Of a stretch of 64,000 nt of DNA, positions 11,501 through 26,261 are shown in pieces (the stretch's first letter is position 1; every line of letters starts with the position of its first letter). Made by a program: the position numbers and the translations under genes. Source of the stretch: Piscicola geometra (Eukaryota > Annelida > Clitellata > Hirudinida > Piscicolidae); contig OX030957.1 of assembly GCA_943735955.1 (NCBI GenBank), positions 8,249,757-8,313,756 of the forward strand. Reading direction: 5' to 3'. The notes beneath the pieces were generated by a model. It had not been told where the DNA came from. It was given only the letters and a program-made list of their open reading frames with translations, and did no database searches.

Positions 11501-14003
11501 TTGGCTGCGCAGACCCCAAACCTCCTGCTGGAGTGTGGATGAGGCGTTTGAGCGACGAAGTCGTCATGGTGGCATGCAGCAGCAGCAGCAGGAAGAGACG
11601 GAAGAGAAAGAGAGGTTTATGGGGAGTGACTGGGCGTGAAAGAGTGATGAAAGTTAGAAGGGAGTTGGAAGAAGGATGGGGCGATGGGGGAGAGGAGGGT
11701 GCAGAGGATGGGAAAGGTGTGTGGAGACTGGTGTGCCTGGATGGAGACTGGGTAGGCGAGGAGAAAAATTGCACGTCCACCTTTCCGTGTGAGTGATGGG
11801 AGGATGCTCAATTGATAACTTCGTTAGCCTGGTTAGTGGAGCGGAGCAAGAACGATGCTGATGAATGGTGTGTTGCAAAATATGAGTGAAATGAAACTAG
11901 ACATTGAAAAGAAATAACTCTCAACTTCGAATTGGAAAAACTGTGAATGATTATTTTTGATATTAAGATGTAGTTAGGCTGAATGGATAGAAAAGACTGC
12001 CTGAAGTATGTGGATGCAAAGCTATGAGCTGCTTAATGTCGATTCACGAGTGTATGGCGTTGGTTAAACGTGAAATGTAGTTTTTGCAGAATCTCTTTTT
12101 AATGATTGGTCAACTAGTTGGCAGCCATTAATGCATCCGATATTAAGTAGCATTAAATGTATGCTTATTCGTTGTGTAAAATGGAAATGGAAATGAATTT
12201 TAAATAATTGAGTCAAAAGCAAAAACTATTTACTGGAAACAATGTCACTAAATGAAAATTGAAATATTCTTCACAATGGTAGCTCAAAATTGCATGAATA
12301 GTTTTGCACTGGATGATTTCCATGCATGACTGAACACTAAAGAAGCCAATGTTTGAAAAATAAAATATTTTGCACATTTTTTAAGAGCTAATGAAAAATA
12401 ACGATAAAAACCCTTTTAAAAAACGCGAATTTTGATTTTAATTTTTTCCTTTGTACAATAAACAATTGATCACTTCATTATTTTAAATTGCTTCCATTTC
12501 TCTCTCAGCTGCTTCTCCAGTACAACGACGACACTACAACATTTCCAGCAAACTCCAGACAAGGCAGCTTGCATGGGGTACTTTCAACATAAGGCTTTTT
12601 CATAATCTTTAGATTTTTGAAACTTACATTTTATTTAAGATTTTATTCCCGATTTAAAAAGTTATTATTATTTATTATTTAAAAAAAAATTTCATAAGCA
12701 ACCTCTCACTCACCACCCACCTTCCTTCGAAACACCTATCAGGAGTATCAGCTCTGATCGTCCTTCTGCTTTCTTTCAGCGTCTGGGTCGCCATCTTGAG
12801 CATCGGGTGTGTCTGTCTCAAAAGGTAAGTACTCTTGTGGCATTAGCGAGTGGACTTGAAATTTTCTATTTTTTCAATAAAAAAAAATAAATAATTCTTT
12901 CAGGTAGAGTTATGAATATTTTTCACGAGAAATGTTGACTTTTCTCAAGACTTGCTTAGTGAAAGAATGTAATTATGATTTTATTGAGCCAAATGTCATG
13001 ATTATCGAAAATAGTTTCAAACTCGTTGTTTTATTGAGTCACTATGGCGAGCACAAGCATAACGATTGAAATGGAAAAAAATAAAAAACCGAAGTCATTA
13101 ATTCTCATTAGACAAGAGATTAATCATGAAGGATTCATTGGATTTAGTGAAGCTTTTTTACTATCTGAAACTTCAATTGTGCAATAGCAACTTTTTGGAC
13201 CCTTCGAATTTTGTTTGAAATATTTTTTTTATCGGTCACTTGAAGAAGTTTTCGTAAAATAAAATGTTGACAAAAAAGATTCGGTACAACCAAATTGATA
13301 TGGCTTGACTCTTTTTTAAAAATTGGATTTGCACATGCCTAGTAGCGCAAAGAGATTTAAGGGAGTTAATAATTTTATATAATTTTTTAAATCTTAACTT
13401 CATTTATTGTCAATACAGCTTTTTAAACGCAGATACAACCAGCCCTCGCTGACTTCAAAGTCAAAACTAATCGACACCCTGCCAAAGAACTTTTCATCAA
13501 TCGACGTCCCCCACTCATGCACCCTCCCTCCCCCTTCAAAACACGCCCTCTTCTGCAAACTCGAAGCCTCCAGTGACATCACCTCTGACGTCATGCCCCT
13601 TTCATGTGCAGATGACGCATCCCTGTATGGAAGCACCAAACAACAAATACTGCAAAAGTCTTTCGTCACAGATCTCCAGTCTTCATGCGATTTCAATTCA
13701 AAACAAGGGTCGCAAAGCCAGAAAACCTGGGTGGACTCTCATTCACACCACCTCGCCCCTCCTCAACACTTCGAATTCTCTGACAGGATTGCTTCCAGCA
13801 TCTTGCAACCTCAAACCACTCTCTCACAACGTCATCAAGCGAGGTATCCAAATATGTTGCCAACTTTTCCTGAAAACTTTTTATTTTGCTTTTCCAGTAG
13901 CGACACTCACGATGAAAGCAAGTCACAGTCTTTCACTGATGACATCGAAAGCTACCAGCTGGAAGGGTGTTGTGTCGACTGCAGCACCGCAGACGTCCAC
14001 TAA
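5576..14003 (+). CDS. Type I membrane receptor: SUEL lectin, CUB-like, sushi-like, TM, long tail (639 aa)
   Basis: The exons are 5576-5666, 6646-6825, 7105-7212, 10361-10593, 10940-11234, 11498-11788, 12509-12577, 12743-12824 and 13433-14003, all in agreeing phase. Residues 1-20 form a signal peptide. Residues 31-126 are a galactose-binding SUEL domain of the EVA-1/latrophilin kind: a YGRMQ motif, LGCSNDVLPLLDRFCSG, then CHDDLKSYLEVVFSC. Residues 129-302 look like a CUB domain (KWLLSASPGQRIAVSLLDF; later VYRSEGNEVAVVV). Residues 303-395 look like a sushi domain (GCADPKPPAG, then WRLVCLDGDWVGEEKNC) with a lysine/arginine-rich insertion. A hydrophobic helix (VSALIVLLLSFSVWVAIL) near 424-447 precedes a Ser/Thr-rich cytoplasmic tail of about 190 residues. 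SUEL domains bind carbohydrate, and EVA-1 is a guidance co-receptor; a cell-surface binding role is inferred. The orthologue was not identified. The tail's reading frame is ambiguous after 13.84 kb. Confidence 0.8.
7213..10360. other. Long intron of the SUEL receptor gene
   Basis: This intron of about 3.1 kb separates the SUEL exons from the CUB-like exons. It is AT-rich and no nested exon, known repeat or RNA gene was recognised in it. The boundaries are a GT after CGA A (phase 1) and a TCAGTCACAG acceptor. Confidence 0.6.
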
Positions 14004-17000
14004 CCATCTCACATCTCACTTCTCAGCAATCAGTTCAGCTACAAACAAAAACTATCTTGCAATAAGCAAAAGTAAGTCCAATTCAGAAAAATGTGTTTGT
14101 TTGAAACATCGGATCATGAATGACTCTAAGGCAGTTTCCAAACATTCAATTCTCAGTAGGCTTGTTTTTCTTATAGGAATTTAAATTAACATACTATTAT
14201 TGATATTGTTTTGGAATTTTGAAACTTTGACATTTGAAATAATTTTCATTACCCCGTGGCAGTGTGGGAATTAATGTAACCTCTTGTGACTCTGTCAGCC
14301 AGAATAAAATCTTCCAAGCCATAATACTTGAATTTTTCTATGTGAGAACGCTTGAAAAGTGGAGATTTGAAGAGCTTAAACGGCTTTAAATCTGTTTTAA
14401 GAAAGCATTCGATTGAACGACGGGTCCCAGCGCTAGTTAAAAGCTTTAGTTTTTAAACAAAGATTTAATATTAGTATTATATTCAAAATATCTGATTTAA
14501 AAAATCTCATAGTTTATGATAAAAACGATTTTGAACGTTCGATCTGGAAACAGACTTTCATTGAAATTCACGTTTGCGCTAGAGTGCAATTGTGTCACGC
14601 TTCTGGCCTCGTGGAAATAAAATCCTATTTTCTTAAAAGATTGAAATTTTCCATGAGATTAAGCGTTTAATTTGATAGAGTCGAAAGATTTATATTTATC
14701 ATTATAAGATATTTGAGAAAATGAGTAGTTCTAAGGCATGCAACTGACTAAACGAAATAATTCTGAAATATTGTTGTAAACTCATGAAAAATGAGAATAA
14801 ATATAAAAATAAGTTTTTGAAAATAAAGTCTCATATAATTTTATAGGTTAGTGAGAAAAATTAATATTTGGATGAATGTGAAGAGATGGGAAATTTTAGT
14901 CTGCATCACAAAAAAAGGCTTTTTTGAGAGGTTGTGACTGAAGACAGACTTTCTTGAAATGACTTTTATTCCTTGTTGCAAGTTCTGCTCGCAAGTTCCT
15001 GATGGCGAAATCATGAGACGAATGAATCACTTTGATAGTGTCTGCCTTCTTGCGTCGTCTTCTGGCTTGAGAAGGCGCTGTGCCATTATGCAAATGGAAA
15101 ACCAAAGGAACAAAGTTTTTCATATTAAAATAAATGAAGGTTTCCTTAATTAAATTTTAGCATACTTTCAAAATAGTTAAATATTTTTATTATCCATGAG
15201 GGCACCAAATCTTTAATCCGTTAAAATATTATACACTACAATACAACGACGAATAATTTTTACGTGGCGTAATCCCGGACGAGATTCAGGACCACTCGGT
15301 TATAGACAATTTATGCTTGGTGTTTTGTGAGGCATGTGCTGTGTGAGGAATGATTGAAAGAGTGAAGAAGCAGATGAAAGACATTCCCCAATGCCTACGT
15401 CATCAAGCAGTCTCTGCAACGAATGTACCTCATTTTTCATTTCAGCTTCGACAAAACCATTTTTTTATTTATACATCTTGCCCAGAAAATATATGCATTC
15501 TTAAAATATATTTTTAGTTTTCACTTTTGATTTGAATTTCTAATACGTTTCTAAAATATTTTTTCCTTCCTTTTTGAATATTTTCACTTGTCACACTTTC
15601 CTCTATTCCCGTTTGAATTATTTATTTTGTTTCCTTTTTTTCACATAAATATAATTTTTCTAGTTATTTTTGTTTTATCCAGCGTGAAGAAAATAAATAC
15701 TTTTTTTTTATTTTAATTTTTTTCAAAAGTTCATTCACTTTTAAATTTAATTTAAAAGATTTTTTAGCATGCCTATTTCATTTTTATACATTATTTCTTA
15801 TTTTCTATGGAAATTAACTAATTCATCATCATCTTCTTCTTTTTCACAATTCTCTTTTTTTTTCTTTTTTTTACTTGTAAAAATCTACAATCATATATTA
15901 ATCTAAGTCTGGATTTCCAGATCACCAACAGTTATTCTTCCTTCGGAGCCATTTTGAACATCCCATTTCAAGGCTTTCCAAATCATATTAACTCGCTTTG
16001 TCGACATTTGAGAGGTTTTTTTTGTGCTGCAAAACATCGACATCTTACGGATAAGCACGACGTTTCACAGATGCTTTTATCATTAGGAACACGATGGCAG
16101 AGCATTTCAAATATTTTAAGTTGACCCACCCAATGGAAGAATCAAAGTCTTTTTCTTCTACATATTATTATATACTATTTAGATTTTTTAAAAAGCGTTA
16201 AAACTCAAAATCGCATTTTTTTATTTACCGAAAAAAAAGATTATTTTCACGATGGAGTAAACGCTAATTTTGCACCCACTTGTTCAAATATCATTTACGT
16301 CATCTCGCCCTTTAAGAATCAGTTAGAGAATTTTTTAACCTTGATTTTTGGTCTGTGTTTGTATCTCAAACCATTGAAAAAATTACTGATCTTTCACGAG
16401 TATAAAAAAAATCAAAAAAATATATTTTAATTTAGGGAGCGCATTTAAAAGAAGAAATGAATGGAAATGGAGATACGAAAAGCTGCGGCATTGGTAGCTT
16501 GAATAGATTGCCTTTAACGTCTGTCGGTGGATTAGAACGTGAGCTGGTCAATTTAAATGTACTGCAATCACGAAAATATCTTAATTATTTAATAAATTAA
16601 GGCTCAAAACAAAAATAATTATAAAACTAAAAATAATTTTTTTCGTATAATTGATTATACTATACAAGTTTAGTTTGGATAACCAAAGCTGTGCAATTTT
16701 TTATATATATTTAAACTTTTTATTTCCAAATAAAGGGAAAGATCCATGTCTCACTAATCCAAAACGATTCAATGTAATCTCTATTACCAGAGCAACAAAT
16801 GTATTTTTATTTCTTCACTGCTGCATGCAGGTTTCATTCACGTAGTTTGAATGCTATTTACTTCGAATTAATTCTGGCACAAAGCTCAGATCTCCATTCT
16901 TCATTTAGAACGGATCAATATTCAGATAGTTTAGCATTCTACAACCAAACCTTTTTGGGTGCTTTTATCTGTTTAAGAAACAAAAAAATTGTCTATACAA

Positions 17001-18883
17001 CTTCAGTGGTGTTAAGAATGTAATTATTTAGAAAACCCATCATCATCTTTTTTGAATTCTTTGCTTGAAATTTTATTAACAGGCGTCTTTTTATGTAACC
17101 ATTCAACTGTTGACTCTTCTTGATTTTGAGAGAGGGGTGTGAAGAAAGGCTTACCTTAAAGGTTTTAATGGTAAGTGCCACAGTGTTGAATTCTTTCTCA
17201 TAAAAATCGTTAGTGATGACGAAACAAATTCAAACATTCTCACTATATTTACTATAGTTACTATTGTTAATATAATAAGTATAGTTACTATAACTGTTAT
17301 TTTTTCGTAAGATTTAGAGTAGAGAATCTAGCTTGCAATGCCACCATGCAAACAGAACTTTAAAGCGAAAGCATTGGACTCTTGTGGGTAACTTTTATTT
17401 ATAAAAATTTAGTTTTTGATTGTGTTTTTTCAAAGCTTGCTGGAATTTTCTTTTTACATCAATTCAAACAAATTCCTAAATCTATTAAATTTGTTTAAAT
17501 ATTTTAAATATAAGAAAACGAATTAAAAGAAGCGTTTGTTTTTCTTCGTTACGAGGTTCTTAAGAGGCTGGTGTGCTGTGTGGCGTGTAGAGCCTACGTG
17601 CTTCGCCTCTAATTGCTTTTGAGATCGTTTACTTAAAGGAAAAAGAAAATTCTTTACGAAAAAGTAAACAAGAAAACACTAATGGAAAAAAGATAACCGG
17701 CAAAGGAGTAATTGTGGAATGAATGTGTTGTGATGCGTCATTGGGACCGACAATGAACGCCTGCCTCCGAGAAAAGCACCACGTAGGTGCTGATTAATGG
17801 CACGATGAATGAATAAATGAGCAAATGAGAAAAATATTTGTGAAATTTTTTTAGTATTTAAGCTTTGCTTTTTTCGATTCAGGTTTTGTGTCATCTTCAA
17901 AAACAGTTTCAAAGTTTTACACTAAAGTTCTTCGCGATGTGTTATTAATAGTTCATCACGCAGCAATCAGAAATGCCATTTTCTGGCATGCTAAAGAAAC
18001 ATTGATGAGCAATCGATTGCAAATAGAGACGAGCGCATAAGACGTCTTAAAGCTTAATGTTTTCAATAAATTCGCTTGAAAAATTTTATTTTTCCCAATT
18101 TATGGGGGCATAAACATTTGAAATCGTGAAGCCCTGAGTTGGAAAACTCGCTTTAAAAACAAAATCCCTTGAACTTGGTGTCAGATGAGCACCATACATC
18201 TACTAGCCTAAAAGTTTTTTCACGTTTAAGGCTTCTAGAAGAAAAGAATTTAGATCATTAATCAATCTCTAAAATTCATCATTTAATCCCATTACTTTTT
18301 ATTCATTTATATATATATATATTAGAAATATATGGAATTTTTAAACAATATTTAAATTTATTAAAACTTTGTGAATAATATTGACTTTTTAAAGACAACG
18401 AGGTTCGTTGGACTGCAATGGAAAGAAAAGACGATTTGGTTGAAAAGTCTCAGCACAAGGAGGTGCTTCAAAAAGTTGAATGCATTAATTATTGAGACTC
18501 ATCTATAAAAGGCCTCAGAGAACTTTTTAGATTCAGATAATTAGAGTTTTTAAAAATTTAAAGTTTTTTAAATATTTATTGCATTTCAATGAATATTTTT
18601 ACTATTTAAATTAAAATTTAGTTTAAAGTGTATGTTCAAAATGGAAATTTCAAGAAATTGTATTTATTTTATTAGGCTCCATAACAAGTGATGTAGATTG
18701 ATGAAGTCTGGAGTGTCTTGTGGAAGTCGAAACAACTTTTTCACCTACTTTCCCCAAATTCCTCTAAAAAAGAATTGAAAAATGTTTTGAATAACAGCAT
18801 AAAATGATCAAAATTAAAACGATAAAAATCATGAATTAACTTTCACACGTAGAGCGGGCTTATACACCCTTAGATGTTCGGAC
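14004..18883. other. Gene-poor AT-rich region
   Basis: No gene could be supported. A short stretch at about 14.9-15.12 kb is somewhat less AT-rich and open on both strands, but it has no recognisable domain or clear splice context. A SINE-A tail relic is at 15.24-15.30 kb. The rest is AT-rich, with poly-T runs around 15.5-15.9 kb and short AT repeats near 18.3 kb. Confidence 0.5.
15238..15302 (-). repeat. SINE-A 3' tail relic
   Basis: Read on the minus strand it gives AGTGGTCCTGAATCTCGTCC, then GGGATTACGCCACGTAAAAAT and TATTCGTCGTTGTATTG. This is the same tail as at 0.3 kb and 47.3 kb. No tRNA-like head is present. Confidence 0.6.
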
Positions 18884-19716
18884 TTACGCTGACATCGAGT
18901 GCGTGATGCACACAAGCAGATGAACATTTCTCTTCACCACATCGGACCTGCCTTCCACTCTCCCTTCTGCGCAAAATTTTGAAGCGCAGCCGATCCTGAG
19001 AAGCAGAGGGTCACGCACCTGCAGTTTTGTGAATCAGTTTTATGACATTTATAATGAAAAAAATAATTAAAACAAAAAAGTTATACGTCCCATTTAGAAA
19101 AAACAAATCTTCTATTCATAAATTAACTGTGGTTTTAATATTTTGAGTAGAGCCTACCTGACGGGCTCCAGAGCAATCGTCGATTGAGAAAACAGAGCAA
19201 CTTTTCGTTTTGCCGTCGTAATCCTTGAGCCAGTCATTTATGATGGTTCCGGTGTTGGTGTTTTCAGTGAAGGTGTACATGTCTCCTTTGTCCCAGCTCC
19301 CATCCACCCTTGCCACGCACGCTTGCGCCAGCGATTTTGCTTCCTCAACAACACTCTTTTCCCAATTCTGAGTTGTTTGCGAATGTTTCAGCTACTTATG
19401 TTCTTAGTTTTTGCAACAAATAAATTTTAAAAAAATTTAAATGTCAGAAAAAACAAATAAAAGTTAACAAACGATTTTTCTTATATGGATTCGTTTCAAA
19501 ATCTCAAAAGCACGTCAAAAGTTGCACGCTCTTATGGACGTTCGCAGCACTTACGACTGTCCCTCCGCGATGCCTCCATCTGTAGTTGTTCATGCTGCTG
19601 ATGAACTGGTCCTTCTGGAACCGGCAAGAAAACATGTTGGTTTTCTTGATGAGAGAACTGGCATGGTGCACAAGCAGCAGCACCAGCAGCCAAGAGAACA
19701 TTCTGAAGACAAACAT
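18884..19716 (-). CDS. Small secreted cysteine-rich protein, divergent CAP/SCP-like
   Basis: The minus-strand exons are 19555-19716, 19158-19367 and 18884-19018 (in-frame stop), phase 0 throughout. Residues 1-21 are a signal peptide (FSWLLVLLLVHHASS). The next part, FISSMNNYRWRHRGGTVNW followed by EAKSLAQACV, resembles the first CAP helix (an N-x-x-R motif, then a Trp and an Ala-rich helix ending in Cys). The third exon has IGCASKFC and a later LLVCI, like the VGC...VC segment at the end of CAP domains. The His/Glu tetrad of CAP proteins is not clearly kept. A perfect GTAAGT donor overlaps the stop codon (18887-18882), so the protein may continue into an unrecognised exon. The CAP assignment is tentative; secretion is well supported. 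Confidence 0.55.
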
Positions 19717-23611
<3,895 letters not shown>

Positions 23612-25229
23612 TTAGTCGAATGACTTGTAGACAGGCCTTTCGTCATGAGATTGAATTTGCCTGAAGTTGTCCTGCATGGGGCTGCCATCAGGAAATTTGA
23701 ACTCCCTCAAGGCAGTGAACTGGAGATCAGAGAGACAGATTAAGATTGAGTTGAAAGGAGAAAGCTGATTGTTTAACTACTGACAGGCACCGTTTCATGT
23801 TCAACTCACGAAAGCAGGAGTGACTTTGAGAGGCTGCCTGAAGACGATTCTGTGGTGAGGTCCTTCGCACGGAGGAACCGAAAGTCTGCCCTCGTAGTAG
23901 AAGGAGGCTTTGTCGCTAGGCAACCAACGCGACAGACAGAGGGTTTCGTCCGTGAAGCTTGTCTTCAGTATCTTTGCGTCTGCGTGGTTTGGTGCGTATT
24001 GAGTGGACATTTTTATAATTTAGTTCATGTCAAGCCAACATTTTAAAATATCTTAAGAAAAGTTAAATAGGCAAAATCTCAATCAATTCACTTTGTTTTT
24101 GACTTTTTCCTATATAAGTCAACATTTCTTCAAACATTTCATCATTTTCGGACAGTTCGGAACTTTCCTTCAATGGTTGAATATTCTTTAAAGTAAATTA
24201 AGGTTCTATACAAAAAACCGTTCAAGTTCGAGAATTTGTTTTGATGCGAATTGTTGTTTATAATGAATGTTTGCAACCTGCAATAAAACAGACATGAACA
24301 TCATCGATCCCGGCTCCTTGCGCGCCTCCTCACAAGTCATCGTAGCATCGTAGTGCGCAACCATCACCTGCAACAACCACAAGTGGGCAAGCATTCAAAG
24401 TATTCAAAACTCTCTTATAACTACGTGATGATAGAAAGATTGAAGCAAAAGTTTCAAATCGCGTGAATGGCATGTGAAAGACCGAACTTCTCCGGAGAAT
24501 TTCTTTCCATCGATAGAGTGCTCAGATCCTCTGGTACAATCGCTGCCCCAGAAAAACTTGAAGCCAGCAATCTTATATTCGACTCCATTTAGAAATGTCC
24601 TCCCCCCAAAACTGGTCATCCACAAGACCACTGAGAAGGTCTAGAGTGATCAGAATCCTATTTTCTCCAGGCTGATGACTCATTTTACTGACAGTTTGCC
24701 ATTTAGAATAACGTTTTGAGTAAAATAATGAAAATCTCACCGGTATGGTTGTTAAGGATGAACAAAACATTTGTAGCTGTTTCAGAGTTTCCACAATCTA
24801 ACTGAAGTTCCGTTTTTTGAGTATTCTTGGTTGCCACATCCGTTGACAAATCGATGGGCGACTGCTTAGTTCGGTTGCAGGCTTCAAAAGAAGGGTCGCT
24901 CCATGGCTCCTTGTAGCTGAAAGCTTTAATTGTTTAAAAAAACAACTTTAAATAGTTCAATATGGAATAAATTTAAAGACTTAAAAACTTCTATTTAAAA
25001 AAATTCGAATTTTTTATATGAATGCAAATTGAATTTAAATGCTATTATTCCATTGAAAATTTGAGAGTATAATAAAGCACTCACCTATTTCGACCACCCT
25101 GGCAATTGGATCTGGCAAGGCTGGTTTGACTGGAGTGGCTGTCTTGCTGAGATCGACCTGCTGAGCACTTGGAAGAGGAATAGTCACCAAGAAAATGACA
25201 AAACTGACGAGTGCCAACGTTCTCTCCAT
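23612..25229 (-). CDS. Secreted alpha-carbonic-anhydrase-related protein lacking zinc ligands (295 aa)
   Basis: The minus-strand exons are 25085-25229, 24741-24923, 24488-24630, 24212-24367, 23810-23962 and 23612-23719, totalling 888 nt in agreeing phases. A signal peptide (LALVSFVIFLVTIPLPSA) is followed by hallmark alpha-CA segments: KQSPIDLS, AGFKFFWGSDCTRGSEHSID, MVAHYD, LSVPPC and RIVFRQPLKV. At the positions of the active-site FHFHWG the protein has FKFFWG, so His94 is Lys and His96 is Phe. In the LHLVHWN segment it has VMVAHYD, so His119 is Met. The Thr199 position in LTxPP is Ser. All three zinc ligands are gone, so it should not hydrate CO2. Known CA-related proteins act as binding modules, and such a role is inferred here. 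The end of exon 4 (24212 or 24278) and the start of exon 5 are the least certain joins. Confidence 0.88.
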
Positions 25230-26261
25230 CCCTGTGAACAACTGCTCTATTTTGCTAAATTTTTGAATAAATGAAGCCTATTATTTCAATATTTCTTAAC
25301 TTTATGTATGTTGAATTGTGATTGGAGCTAAATTAAATGATCAAAAAAATAAAGTAAAATATCTTTAAGTCAGTTACTGAAATCTAGGAACTTAAATGAG
25401 CCAATCGTTGAGCCGCTATCAACGTTCTGATGTGGAGATAGATTGTTTGATTGAAGCTGCTTTCTAAAGATTGCTGTACGAAGACCTTTTATAGAGGAAA
25501 TCTGATTTCCCCTTGAGATAACGACACTGCTTAAGTTGAAGTTTAGTTATAAATTAAATTCACCAATGAAACATATACAAAAATTGTCTCATCTTTATTT
25601 CTACCTATTGGATTAGCAAATAGTTTTCTTTTCATGTCTTTATTTCAATTACCTACGATATCTTTGGTACCAGGAAATTGAAACTGTTTTTATATTTAAC
25701 TAAATATTAGTTTATAATATTTTTATTTGCACTATACACAATCTACTCGGAACAAATCATTTCAAAGTCTAATTATTATCCAGGACCAGCTGACCCCTTG
25801 AATGGGTTCCTGAAGATGCTACAGCTTTGATTCTTAAATCCTGTTGTCTTTTGGTTGGCAAACTTGAAAGCTTTTTATTTGAAACTGCTCACGACTTTCA
25901 ATCTTTCTTTTAAGGTTCTACCAAAGCCACTGGTAAAAATGTCTTCTTAGGAGAATTTCGCGTTATCAGAAACCGATGGCGGGATAATGGGCCGCTGTCC
26001 AGCTTATTTTCTCACAAATCCATCTAGGTATTCTTGACTTTTGTTTTTTATTCCTGGTGGCTGATCTCAATCCTCCCATATAATTCGTCTCGCTTTGGGG
26101 TACCAGACATTAAAACTAAAAAAATACCATTTTATTTCATCGCATCAAAAAGATGATAGCGTTTAATGATAGCATCAGACAAAATGATGATTCAAACGAG
26201 GCCTCTAATCATTTTAAATCAATCTTATGAATCATCATGAAATAAAATGTTAATTAAAACT
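25230..26261. other. Spacer between CA-related and Mff genes
   Basis: AT-rich and non-coding as far as can be seen. It should contain the promoter and 5' UTR of the CA-related gene (a CAG acceptor just before its ATG hints at a 5' non-coding exon) and the 3' UTR of the Mff homologue. Confidence 0.5.

Noticed and set aside
14896..15153. Short gene on either strand near 15 kb
   Set aside because: Frames of 64-75 codons overlap on both strands without splice context or a recognisable domain.
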